This document shows, piece by piece, positions 1-6,064 of a stretch of 8,004 bases of DNA; position 1 is the stretch's first letter, and each line of letters begins with the position of its first letter. Source of the stretch: Eubacteriaceae bacterium (GTDB lineage: Bacteria > Bacillota > Clostridia > Eubacteriales > UBA1433); assembly GCA_012797825.1 (NCBI GenBank), contig JAAZOI010000005.1:1-8004 (forward strand). Reading direction: 5' to 3'. The notes beneath the pieces were generated by a model that was given only the letters and a program-made list of their open reading frames with translations, was not told the DNA's origin and did not search any database. A program made the position numbers and the translations under genes.

Positions 1-114
1 ATATTCGGGCAGTTCGTTTTGAGGAGTTATAGGGTATCCCGCAAAAAATCTGCACCCTGCTCTTACGGCAGCTTCAGCTACGGCTTCGCTGCCTTTTAAA
101 AACTTTTTTTCCAT
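1..114 (-). CDS. vorB: 2-oxoacid:ferredoxin oxidoreductase alpha subunit VorB, N-terminal 38 residues (cut by window edge)
   Basis: The 38 codons in the window begin MEKKFLKGSEAVAEAA and run to the left edge in frame. The stretch RAGCRFFAGYPITPQNELPE matches the start of VorB/KorA-type alpha subunits, in which the GYPITPQNE segment opens the pyrimidine-binding (POR_N) domain. These enzymes oxidatively decarboxylate branched-chain or other 2-oxoacids to acyl-CoA and pass electrons to ferredoxin, in the cytoplasm of anaerobes. PITPQNE, rather than PITPSTE, points to VorB more than KorA, but substrate range cannot be read from 38 residues. The ATG is supported by AGGAG about six bases upstream, which lies against the stop codon of the ferredoxin gene. 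The gap is only 13 bases, so the two genes are surely co-transcribed. Confidence 0.85.
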   Translation of the reverse strand, partial: MEKKFLKGSEAVAEAAVRAGCRFFAGYPITPQNELPEY

Positions 115-127
115 ATTTTTCTCCTTT

Positions 128-331
128 CTACTTATATACAGTAATAGCTGCTTCGGGGCACATCAGCGCGCACAGCTTGCATGCCGTACATTTTTCGCTT
201 TCATGCTGCACCGCTGTCTTGTAACCTTTTTCGTTTACAGCAGCCGACATAGTAATAAGGCCTTTGGCGCACTGTAACGTACAGAGCTCGCAGCCTTTGC
301 AAAGTTTGGTATTTACTTCAATTTTGGCCAT
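128..331 (-). CDS. vorD: 2[4Fe-4S] ferredoxin, delta subunit of 2-oxoacid:ferredoxin oxidoreductase
   Basis: This 67-residue cytoplasmic protein has two clear four-cysteine cluster motifs: C11-x2-C14-x2-C17-x3-C21 and C48-x2-C51-x2-C54-x3-C58-P. Each set should bind one [4Fe-4S] cluster. Alanine, not the usual proline, follows C21. The length and its place directly before vorB fit the small delta subunit that relays electrons from the thiamine-diphosphate catalytic subunits to soluble ferredoxin. The ATG start has an AAGAGG ribosome site seven bases upstream (339-344). On sequence alone it could be a free ferredoxin; the operon partner is what supports the subunit call. Confidence 0.88.
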   Translation of the reverse strand: MAKIEVNTKLCKGCELCTLQCAKGLITMSAAVNEKGYKTAVQHESEKCTACKLCALMCPEAAITVYK

Positions 332-356
332 AACATTACCTCTTTTTATTAAGAAT

Positions 357-370
357 TGTAAACGTTTTGT
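357..370 (+). promoter_or_regulatory. cre-like site (possible CcpA operator) at the vorD start of transcription
   Basis: The sequence TGTAAACGTTTTGT fits the catabolite-response consensus TGWAARCGYTWNCW at 13 of 14 positions; the mismatch is the C near the end. It lies just downstream of the candidate vorD -10 box, over the expected transcription start, a position at which bound CcpA would normally repress. The match is seen in the sequence; that CcpA binds here is inference. Confidence 0.3.
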
Positions 371-376
371 AATTTG

Positions 377-405
377 AGTTTAGCACTATGAATATACTGA
401 TTCAA
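377..405 (-). promoter_or_regulatory. Candidate sigma-A-type promoter for vorD-vorB
   Basis: On the minus strand, TTGAAT (400-405) and TAAACT (377-382) are separated by exactly 17 bases. Each hexamer matches the consensus at four of six positions. Transcription would start near 370, leaving a leader of about 40 bases before vorD. The region is AT-rich, so chance matches are possible. Confidence 0.4.
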
Positions 406-494
406 TACGAAAAAAATATTATCATTCGTAATTTTATTGTTTTTATATTAATTATTATGAAATATTGTTGCAGATAACTTTAAAAAGGTTTATT

Positions 495-508
495 TTGCTT
501 TAAAGCAA
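495..508. repeat. 14-base perfect palindrome
   Basis: TTGCTTTAAAGCAA reads the same on both strands. It lies about 20 bases beyond the rnhA terminator and upstream of the candidate vorD promoter. It has no T-run behind it on the minus strand suitable for a terminator. It may be an operator half-way between the two units or simply chance in AT-rich DNA. Confidence 0.3.
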
Positions 509-522
509 TGTAATATATCAAA

Positions 523-560
523 TAAAAAGTTTACGCACGGCATATGCCGTGCGTAAACTT
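523..560 (-). terminator. Rho-independent terminator of the rnhA operon
   Basis: A 34-base perfect palindrome (527-560, centre between 543 and 544, CATATG at the middle) gives arms of up to 17 bases with a GC-rich inner part, GCACGGC. On the minus strand it is followed at once by TTTTTATTT, the expected U-tract. No T-run follows on the plus strand, so it acts for the minus-strand operon. Its first two bases belong to the rnhA stop codon. Confidence 0.88.
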
Positions 561-1026
561 ATATATTCGCTTTAAGCGCATTGTCCATAGCTTTATTTAA
601 AATTTCATCGCAGCGATTATTTAATTCATCATCAGCGTGCCCCTTAACTTTTACAAACTCAACATCGTGCTTTTTTACGAGAATATACAAAAGCTGCCAA
701 AGCTCCCTGTTTTTCAGCTCTTCATTTTTTCCCCTTTTCCAGCCGTTTTGCCTCCATGCCTCAATCCAGCCTTTCTCAAACGCGTCTACGATGTATGCAG
801 AATCGCTGTGAATTTTTATTTTGCACGGTTCTTTTAGCATTTGCAGCGCTTTTATTACGGCTGTAAGCTCCATCTTATTGTTTGTAGTATTTAAAAAAGC
901 TTCGCTGTATTCTTTTTTATAATCTTTTTCGGGGTATATAAGTATAATGCCGATAGCTCCGATATTATCTATGTCCGCATCGTTGCCTCTGCAGCCGCCG
1001 TCCGTGTATATTATTACTTCTTTCAA
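559..1026 (-). CDS. rnhA: Ribonuclease HI
   Basis: RNase HI cuts the RNA strand of RNA-DNA hybrids, removing R-loops and primers in the cytoplasm. The 155-residue protein is a single catalytic domain of typical length. The four metal-binding acids are all present: D9 in YTDGGCRGN, E53 in NNKMEL, D75 in HSDSAY and D140 in NNRCDE, with the catalytic-loop H130 in KGHAD. The basic, tryptophan-rich handle (GWIEAWRQNGWKRG, about 86-99) used to hold the hybrid is also there. The start is TTG, not ATG: GGAGG lies seven bases upstream, and the TTG overlaps the recU stop in the sequence TTGA, which suggests translational coupling. It is the last gene of its operon. Confidence 0.95.
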   Translation of the reverse strand: MKEVIIYTDGGCRGNDADIDNIGAIGIILIYPEKDYKKEYSEAFLNTTNNKMELTAVIKALQMLKEPCKIKIHSDSAYIVDAFEKGWIEAWRQNGWKRGKNEELKNRELWQLLYILVKKHDVEFVKVKGHADDELNNRCDEILNKAMDNALKANI

Positions 1027-1565
1027 TTATTATCCTCCAAATCCGCAATGTATGTTTTAAGCGCTTCCAGGTAATGCAGCAAGAAATTGTCTTTTCTTTC
1101 TATTTTATAATTTTTGTTCATACAACTGTAAGGAATGCTTTTGCGCTCGCCGTTCTGCGATTTTATAAAGCTGCTTTTTATCGTATTAAAATCAATTAAA
1201 TAATACTCGTTATAGCAGGAGAAGTAAACTATTATAAACGACATGCCGCCCTGCTTGTTAAAGCTCTCCATAAATTCTATCTGATGCGGATGTATGTTTT
1301 GTATCGGGAGTGATTTTAAAGACGTTTCTTTAGCGTCAAAGCATATGGGTATTCCCTGAACGTTTCCTATGTAGTCAACTGTTGACTTTTTATCGAAGTA
1401 CGCAAGCGTTATTACTCCCCTGCCTTTATCTATCTCAGTGGGTGTAATAGGCGTAGGCACTTTAATAACGGCAGCCAGCATTTGCTTTAAGTATTCTTCG
1501 TTTGTAATGTTTATCAGCTCTTCAAGAGTATTGCCTCTTAATCCCCTTGTGTGAAAATAACCCAT
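1023..1565 (-). CDS. recU: RecU-type Holliday junction resolvase
   Basis: RecU resolves four-way DNA junctions during recombinational repair and chromosome segregation, and is the Firmicutes counterpart of RuvC. The 180-residue protein shows the family pattern in order: RG-x3-LEELINITNEEY near the N-terminus, KVPTPITP (35-42), the nuclease core STVDYIG (D64) and CFDAKET (D77, K79), then NIHPHQIEFM (90-99) and GGMSFIIVYF. D64, D77 and K79 match the D, E/D and K of the PD-(D/E)XK fold; the second acid is D rather than the E of Bacillus subtilis RecU. It is slightly shorter than the B. subtilis protein, mainly at the N-terminus. ATG is preceded by AAAGG inside the end of the upstream gene, with a 4-base gap. 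RecU is often beside a penicillin-binding protein gene; here it is not. Confidence 0.92.
   Translation of the reverse strand: MGYFHTRGLRGNTLEELINITNEEYLKQMLAAVIKVPTPITPTEIDKGRGVITLAYFDKKSTVDYIGNVQGIPICFDAKETSLKSLPIQNIHPHQIEFMESFNKQGGMSFIIVYFSCYNEYYLIDFNTIKSSFIKSQNGERKSIPYSCMNKNYKIERKDNFLLHYLEALKTYIADLEDNN
1024..1038 (-). promoter_or_regulatory. Ribosome binding site and TTG start of rnhA
   Basis: GGAGG (1034-1038) is followed by a seven-base spacer and TTG (1024-1026). No ATG in frame lies near. The first residues after this TTG, KEVIIYTDGG, are those expected at the start of RNase HI, so the TTG start is well supported. The site lies wholly inside the end of recU. Confidence 0.85.
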
Positions 1566-1569
1566 AGCG

Positions 1570-2514
1570 CTACCTTTTTTCTAAAACTTTATAAAAAACA
1601 TCGGGAACATCTATAAAAATTCTTTTCATTTCGTCTCCGAGCGGAAAGATAAGCTCGTTTGCTATGAGCATCTGACTTGCAGCGTTGTATCTTCTTTTCG
1701 CTATTTCATTAATTGAATTATTCCCGTATTTTATGTCGCCGACAACAGGGGCGCCGATATGCGCCATATGCGCCCGTATCTGATGAAATTTCCCCGTGTC
1801 TAAAAGTATTTTGCACAAGTGCAAATCATCATTTGACTTAACATCAACAATTGTTGTGCTTATTTTATCATAGCCTTTTACCTGCCTGTCGGATATTAAT
1901 GCAATTTTTTTCATGGAATCTTTCTTTAAATAAGCCGTATAAGTTTTTTTCTCGGGCTTTACGCCAAAAAGAACCGCTGTATAGTATTTTTTTATTTTAT
2001 TGTCCCTTGCAAGAGCGGAATAATATTTTGCAGCCTGATAATTTTTTACGCCGAACATAAGCCCCAGCGTATTGGCGTCAAGCCTGTTTATAAATGACGG
2101 CGAAAATGTTTTATCTTCCTGCGGGTCATACTCATTTTTTTGTATAAGATAATTTTTAAGACCCAGTGTTAAGTCATCGCATGATGTAAGCGAGCTCTGA
2201 GACGCCTGCCCTGAATTTTTATTATATATAAGTATATTTTTATCTTCATATACAATTCTTTTTGCGTCTAATATATAGTTATTATTACTGTTGTCGCTTT
2301 GCTTATTTTCCTGCACTTCACGGTAAATAAATACGCTTATCTCGTCTCCGGCCGTAAGTCTGTAGTCATTGTCCGCTTTTTTGCCGTTTACTTTAATGTC
2401 TTTTTCCCGTATCATTTTCTGAATTTTTATAAAAGGCAATTCCTTATAGTATTTTGAAATATACTTATCAAGCCTTTGTCCGCTTTGGGTTTCATTTATT
2501 TTAATCTTGTCCAA
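1570..2514 (-). CDS. RluA-family pseudouridine synthase with S4 domain
   Basis: This cytoplasmic enzyme should convert chosen uridines in rRNA or tRNA to pseudouridine. Residues about 11-60 look like an S4 RNA-binding domain (QRLDKYISKYY, then VNGKKADNDYRLTAGDEI). The catalytic domain follows from about 83. Its key motif is NRLDANTLG, with D146 the expected nucleophile; the usual HRLDxxTSG has H replaced by N, which is common in clostridial members, and S/T by L, which is less usual. KKYYTA (about 175-180) supplies the conserved tyrosine region, and FHQIRAHMAHIGAPVVGD (243-260) is the second signature. Length, 314 residues, is normal for RluC/RluD-like proteins. The target base cannot be told, so no symbol is given. 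The start is TTG with AGGGAG six bases upstream. Confidence 0.9.
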   Translation of the reverse strand: MDKIKINETQSGQRLDKYISKYYKELPFIKIQKMIREKDIKVNGKKADNDYRLTAGDEISVFIYREVQENKQSDNSNNNYILDAKRIVYEDKNILIYNKNSGQASQSSLTSCDDLTLGLKNYLIQKNEYDPQEDKTFSPSFINRLDANTLGLMFGVKNYQAAKYYSALARDNKIKKYYTAVLFGVKPEKKTYTAYLKKDSMKKIALISDRQVKGYDKISTTIVDVKSNDDLHLCKILLDTGKFHQIRAHMAHIGAPVVGDIKYGNNSINEIAKRRYNAASQMLIANELIFPLGDEMKRIFIDVPDVFYKVLEKR

Positions 2515-2526
2515 TTTATTCTCCCT
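2512..2526 (-). promoter_or_regulatory. Ribosome binding site and TTG start of the pseudouridine synthase
   Basis: AGGGAG (2521-2526) precedes TTG (2512-2514) by six bases. The residues that follow lead directly into the S4 domain, and the next in-frame ATG codes for M34, well inside that domain. TTG is therefore the best start. Confidence 0.75.
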
Positions 2527-2544
2527 ATTATAACTATATTATAT

Positions 2545-4362
2545 TTAAGGCTGCATCTGCGGATAGTTATAGCCGTATGAATTTAAATATTCTTTCACTT
2601 TAGTAAAATAATTATCATTCATAAATTCATCACCGCCTGATGAGCTTGAATAATTGTTATACTCGCTTTTTACATAGTTAAATTTTTCCGCTATTGCATT
2701 ATATCCGTTTTGCTTTACATAATCCATAAAATATTCGCTTCCTATATACGAATACATGCTTTCTGCGCTATCCGCGAAATCTTCCCACGAATTATATGTG
2801 GAATAATCTCTTACAAAGCCGTCTTTAAAAAAAACGCTCTGGTTTAATTTTATCAAATCGGCATATATGTCATAATAATTTTTCTTTTCCCCGTTTGCGG
2901 TAACGCAAGCAATGCCGTAATATTTTCCTCCGGTGTAATTTTCATAATAGCCATACTTAGAATATTTTTTTGTTATATCAGCTATAGTTTTGCGATCGGA
3001 ATCTTTGGTTATAAAATGTGAGAATTCATGAATATACGTAACCGCCATTGTTGTATAATCAACAGACTTTGCAATTATTATGCTGTTCGCTCCAGAAAAA
3101 GCTCCGTTTATCGCAATGCCGGAATTTTTAACGTTGGCGTATTTCACCAGATAAATATCCTCAATACTTTCAGATACGCATAAAGGGAAAAATCTTAACG
3201 TAAAATACATTGTCTGCATGGCTTTTTGCAATTCAGCGCCGTTGTAATATTTCTGATAAGAAATATCGGGAACTTTATTCTTGTCTACATTAGCTGTAAT
3301 GTTTACAAATTCATCCGATATGATGCTAAAGACCTCATCATCTATTGCAAACATATCATCTATTGAGTAACTTTTAAAATCCTTTAAAAAAAGCAGCGGC
3401 GTTATTGAAAAAATATCTTTGTTATTTATATTTAAAATATTTTGCATATTATTTTCAAAATACTTTTCAATAGAATCTGCTATTTTAGTTTTTTTGTCGT
3501 CAGAGAAAGATGAATAATTGTTTATTCCGCTTATATATTTTAAGCTTTGGCTTCCGTCTTGTATATAAAACGCTATATAAGATGAATTTAAAGACAAAGA
3601 CGGGTATATATATCGCGAAAACTTCTCCGAATCAAACAAAATTATACTTCGGAAACCGTTATCTCCTTTAGCTTGTATTATATAAGGCACAGTAACGTCG
3701 GATGTTACAATAGCATATGCTCCGCCGAAATTTAAAATATTGTATTTACTGTTTAAATAGTCATTAAGTGCGCTGTCTGTTACTAATTTATCTGAAAAAA
3801 GTTTTGACAGGTTAGCATTAAGGTCTTCTTTTTTGAATAAATACAGGCTTAAAGGCTCATTATTTATAAGAATTTTCGTGTCCGTGTCTTTTTGATTGAG
3901 CAAAAACGCGCAGGCGTCGTAGTTGTTCTCATCAATCATTACTGCTATATAAGGCTTAGTAAAAACATAAGTATTTACATTGCCTTTATAATCCGTAATG
4001 AAAATCTGCGCTATATCAAGCTTACCTTCCCTAAGCGCCTGCAGCAGCGCCGTGGTGCCGCCTACTTCTTTATCGCAATCACAACCCGCATTTTCTAAAA
4101 TTTTAACCGCTTCCAAATTCGAATTTTCAACGGCATATATTAATAGCGACTTGCCGTTTATGCTCATGTCTTTATCTTTAACAAAATGAACAACTCTGGA
4201 AAGCTTATTTAAATCGCTGCTGATAAGAGCCTGATACGCGACATTTCCCGCGTTTTGAGCGTTAATTTTTATGTAAAAATTAATCGCTAAAAATATCAGC
4301 AATATAAACGCTGTAATTATATATAAATAACAAGTTTTAATTTTAAAATTTTTAAAACGCAT
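2545..4362 (-). CDS. Membrane-anchored protein with ankyrin-like repeats and an HEXXH zinc-metallopeptidase domain
   Basis: I do not recognise this 605-residue protein as a named family. Residues 1-11 are basic and 12-31 form one hydrophobic segment, so the rest should lie outside the membrane, either anchored or cleaved. About 69-98 and 100-131 are two ankyrin-like repeats (NGKSLLIYAVENSNLEAVKILENAG; GGTTALLQALREGKLDIAQIF), with a weaker third to about 163. About 253-280 weakly resembles a TolB/PD40 propeller strand. The C-terminal part holds HEFSH (445-449) and, 78 residues on, EDFADSAES (527-535), a layout like gluzincin proteases, in which two histidines and a downstream glutamate (here probably E527) bind zinc. 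Anthrax lethal factor has a similar HEFGH plus EFFAEAF pair. The tail is rich in Ser, Tyr and Asn. ATG has a close AGGA. First gene of a four-gene operon. Peptidase activity is inferred; the substrate is unknown. Confidence 0.75.
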   Translation of the reverse strand: MRFKNFKIKTCYLYIITAFILLIFLAINFYIKINAQNAGNVAYQALISSDLNKLSRVVHFVKDKDMSINGKSLLIYAVENSNLEAVKILENAGCDCDKEVGGTTALLQALREGKLDIAQIFITDYKGNVNTYVFTKPYIAVMIDENNYDACAFLLNQKDTDTKILINNEPLSLYLFKKEDLNANLSKLFSDKLVTDSALNDYLNSKYNILNFGGAYAIVTSDVTVPYIIQAKGDNGFRSIILFDSEKFSRYIYPSLSLNSSYIAFYIQDGSQSLKYISGINNYSSFSDDKKTKIADSIEKYFENNMQNILNINNKDIFSITPLLFLKDFKSYSIDDMFAIDDEVFSIISDEFVNITANVDKNKVPDISYQKYYNGAELQKAMQTMYFTLRFFPLCVSESIEDIYLVKYANVKNSGIAINGAFSGANSIIIAKSVDYTTMAVTYIHEFSHFITKDSDRKTIADITKKYSKYGYYENYTGGKYYGIACVTANGEKKNYYDIYADLIKLNQSVFFKDGFVRDYSTYNSWEDFADSAESMYSYIGSEYFMDYVKQNGYNAIAEKFNYVKSEYNNYSSSSGGDEFMNDNYFTKVKEYLNSYGYNYPQMQP

Positions 4363-4388
4363 TTTCCTACCCGATTTATATTATTTTG

Positions 4389-4417
4389 ATTATATCAAAA
4401 ATTATATTGAAAAGTAA
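4389..4417 (-). promoter_or_regulatory. Candidate promoter of the minus-strand operon (ankyrin/protease to rnhA)
   Basis: On the minus strand there is a perfect TATAAT (4389-4394) preceded by TGA, giving an extended -10 element. The -35 candidate TTACTT (4412-4417), 17 bases upstream, is poor, as is common with extended -10 promoters. Transcription would start near 4382, about 20 bases before the ATG. The -10 is part of a short inverted repeat, TTGAT/ATCAA (4386-4398). Confidence 0.55.
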
Positions 4418-4440
4418 CAATTTTAGTTTACTAAATATCT

Positions 4441-4469
4441 TTGCGTTTTATTTTAATATATGTTAGAAT
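4441..4469 (+). promoter_or_regulatory. Candidate promoter of the plus-strand gene set
   Basis: TTGCGT (4441-4446) and TAGAAT (4464-4469) are spaced by 17 bases, and TGT directly before the -10 makes it an extended -10 element. The expected start is near 4476, giving a leader of just under 30 bases that ends in GAGGTG (4493-4498), five bases before the ATG. Confidence 0.6.
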
Positions 4470-4503
4470 ACTTGGTATTATTATATTTTATTGAGGTGTA
4501 CAA

Positions 4504-5091
4504 ATGGCCAAAATTCCGTTTCTTAAAAAACCTTCACCGGATATACGCGGATTTGACGGTTTGATGATGATGACAACTATAGCTTGTGCGGCTATGGGCG
4601 TCGGATATCTTTATTCAATGGTAAAAAACTACCTGCCGTATTTTAAAGAATTTGGATTCAATTTCAGCGCAAGGCTTGCAGATATAACCCAAGTATTTAG
4701 AACATATGAATTTATATGTTATATCATTATTGTAGTTATTTTGCTTCTTACCGCTTTTTTGCTGTTTAAAGAAAGTGAATATTTAATTAAGTTTGTCAAC
4801 ATAGCCTTCCCCGTTTATATGGTATTATTTATAGTAATTTATTTTACGGGCGCTAAGGTTTTTGACGCGCAATATAATCTGGACTTTTTTGTAGGATTAC
4901 TGGAATCAATGATATTCCCTGTTTTAGTAATTTTATATATAAACAAATCTTTAAGAATAAAAAATACCATATTCAATAAAGAAGTTGATTATGTTAAACT
5001 TGCAAAACAGAAAAAAACAAAGAACAACAAAACAAAGCTGCAGGAAATGTGGTCAGACGCAAACAAAAAAGCACGAGGCAGATATAAATAA
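4504..5091 (+). CDS. Four-helix membrane protein of unknown function with a basic C-terminal tail
   Basis: I do not recognise this 195-residue protein. Four hydrophobic segments are visible at about 18-38, 70-88, 95-115 and 127-147. The N-terminus (about 1-17) is proline- and lysine-containing, and the last 45 residues are strongly basic (QKKTKNNKTK and KKARGRYK). By the positive-inside rule both ends should face the cytoplasm, which agrees with four helices. A run of three methionines (MMM, 21-23) opens the first helix. The helix layout is faintly like DUF2569 proteins, but I see no shared motif that proves it. The basic tail could contact nucleic acid or acidic lipid; this is speculation. 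It starts with ATG behind GAGGTG and its own promoter, and is followed 94 bases later by the CmpB-family gene. Confidence 0.8.
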   Translation: MAKIPFLKKPSPDIRGFDGLMMMTTIACAAMGVGYLYSMVKNYLPYFKEFGFNFSARLADITQVFRTYEFICYIIIVVILLLTAFLLFKESEYLIKFVNIAFPVYMVLFIVIYFTGAKVFDAQYNLDFFVGLLESMIFPVLVILYINKSLRIKNTIFNKEVDYVKLAKQKKTKNNKTKLQEMWSDANKKARGRYK

Positions 5092-5170
5092 TTAAATAAA
5101 TTTTTAAAAAATAAAACTTTAAGTTTTTCGAATAATTTGTTAATATATTTTATGGTTATTCAAATACTGC

Positions 5171-5188
5171 GGAGGATAATTAATATTG
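5171..5188 (+). promoter_or_regulatory. Ribosome binding site and TTG start of the CmpB-family gene
   Basis: GGAGG (5171-5175) is followed after ten bases by TTG (5186-5188). The spacing is slightly long. No ATG is in frame before codon 53, and starting there would lose the first helix and the conserved NRGF-GP region, so the TTG is preferred. Confidence 0.7.
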
Positions 5189-6025
5189 TATTTACATATA
5201 TTTTTTAATTACTTATGGTTTTTTATTATATATTCAATAATCGGATGGATTATTGAAGTAATATTTGCCGCCGTAAAATACAGGGAACTTGTAAACAGGG
5301 GCTTCTTAAACGGTCCGTACTGCCCTATTTACGGTTTTGGCATGCTTTTTGTAATTTTATCATTGAATTCATTTACCGGTAATATTTTAATTCTTTTTGC
5401 CGCTTCGACAATTTTGACTACTGTACTTGAGGCTGTAGTAGGCGTAGTTTTAAATAAAATGTTTAACAAAACATGGTGGGACTATTCGGTTGAACCTTTT
5501 AATTTTAAAGGGTATATCTGCCTAAGAGCGTCGCTTACCTGGGGCGTGTGCTGCGTTATTGCCTTAAAATTTATTCATCCTTATATAGCCAAAATGGTAG
5601 ATATTATACCCGAGCCGTACTCTTACATAATAATTTTGGCATTAGCGGCATTTGTAATTTTAGATCTTATCTCAACTGTCGCAGTTATTAATAAATTGGA
5701 TAAACATCTTATTCATATTGAAGAATTAGCGGCGAATATAAAAGAAATGTCAAATGAACTTGCGATGACTATTGCAGGCAACACAATTGAAATAATTGAG
5801 ACCGGCGAAGAAATAAAAGAAGCTATAGAATACAAAAAAAATCAGATTGTATTGACTGCGAAAAAAAGAAAAGAAAACTTTACAGAACTTACAAAAAAAT
5901 ATGAAAATCTTATAACCCAAAAAGGCAAATATACAAGGCTTATAAAAGCTTTCCCTGATTTAAAGACAGGAAAATACACAGAATCTTTGCAAAAACTTAA
6001 AGAACATATAAAAAATAAAAAATAA
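5186..6025 (+). CDS. CmpB-family (PF06541-type) putative membrane permease with charged cytoplasmic tail
   Basis: The protein belongs to the family labelled 'putative ABC transporter permease' (CmpB, formerly DUF1113), whose transported substrate and mechanism are not established. The signature is clear: GWIIE (20-24), NRGFLNGP (37-44), CPIYGFG (46-52), WWDYS (97-101), FNFKGYICL (105-113) and SLTWG (116-120). Hydrophobic segments lie at about 8-28, 47-60, 65-90, 111-133 and 146-168. From about 171 to 279 the protein is hydrophilic and rich in Lys and Glu with a probable coiled coil, facing the cytoplasm. No ATP-binding partner gene is near, so the transporter label should be read with care. 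The start is TTG. It sits between another membrane protein and trmK, all on the plus strand. Confidence 0.85.
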   Translation: MYLHIFFNYLWFFIIYSIIGWIIEVIFAAVKYRELVNRGFLNGPYCPIYGFGMLFVILSLNSFTGNILILFAASTILTTVLEAVVGVVLNKMFNKTWWDYSVEPFNFKGYICLRASLTWGVCCVIALKFIHPYIAKMVDIIPEPYSYIIILALAAFVILDLISTVAVINKLDKHLIHIEELAANIKEMSNELAMTIAGNTIEIIETGEEIKEAIEYKKNQIVLTAKKRKENFTELTKKYENLITQKGKYTRLIKAFPDLKTGKYTESLQKLKEHIKNKK

Positions 6026-6064
6026 AAGTTATTTTGTATGTATAAACACTAAAGAGCGTCTAAT

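Noticed and set aside
581..837. Open frames on the plus strand opposite rnhA
   Set aside because: They lie wholly inside the well-supported rnhA gene on the other strand, lack ribosome sites, and their Ser/Phe-rich sequence is what antisense AT-rich coding DNA gives.
2527..2543. Two TATAAT hexamers on the minus strand just before the pseudouridine synthase
   Set aside because: One touches the ribosome site, which leaves no room for a leader, and the other has no -35-like box (CTATCC at the expected place). The region is almost pure A and T, so chance matches are expected.
3892..4189. Two plus-strand open frames opposite the start of the ankyrin/protease gene
   Set aside because: They are antisense to a long coding frame with recognisable repeats, and show no ribosome site or protein motif.
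5112..5128. Short inverted repeat AAAACTT-T-AAGTTTT after the four-helix membrane protein gene
   Set aside because: With a realistic loop only about five AT-rich pairs remain, too weak for a terminator, and only a few Ts follow.
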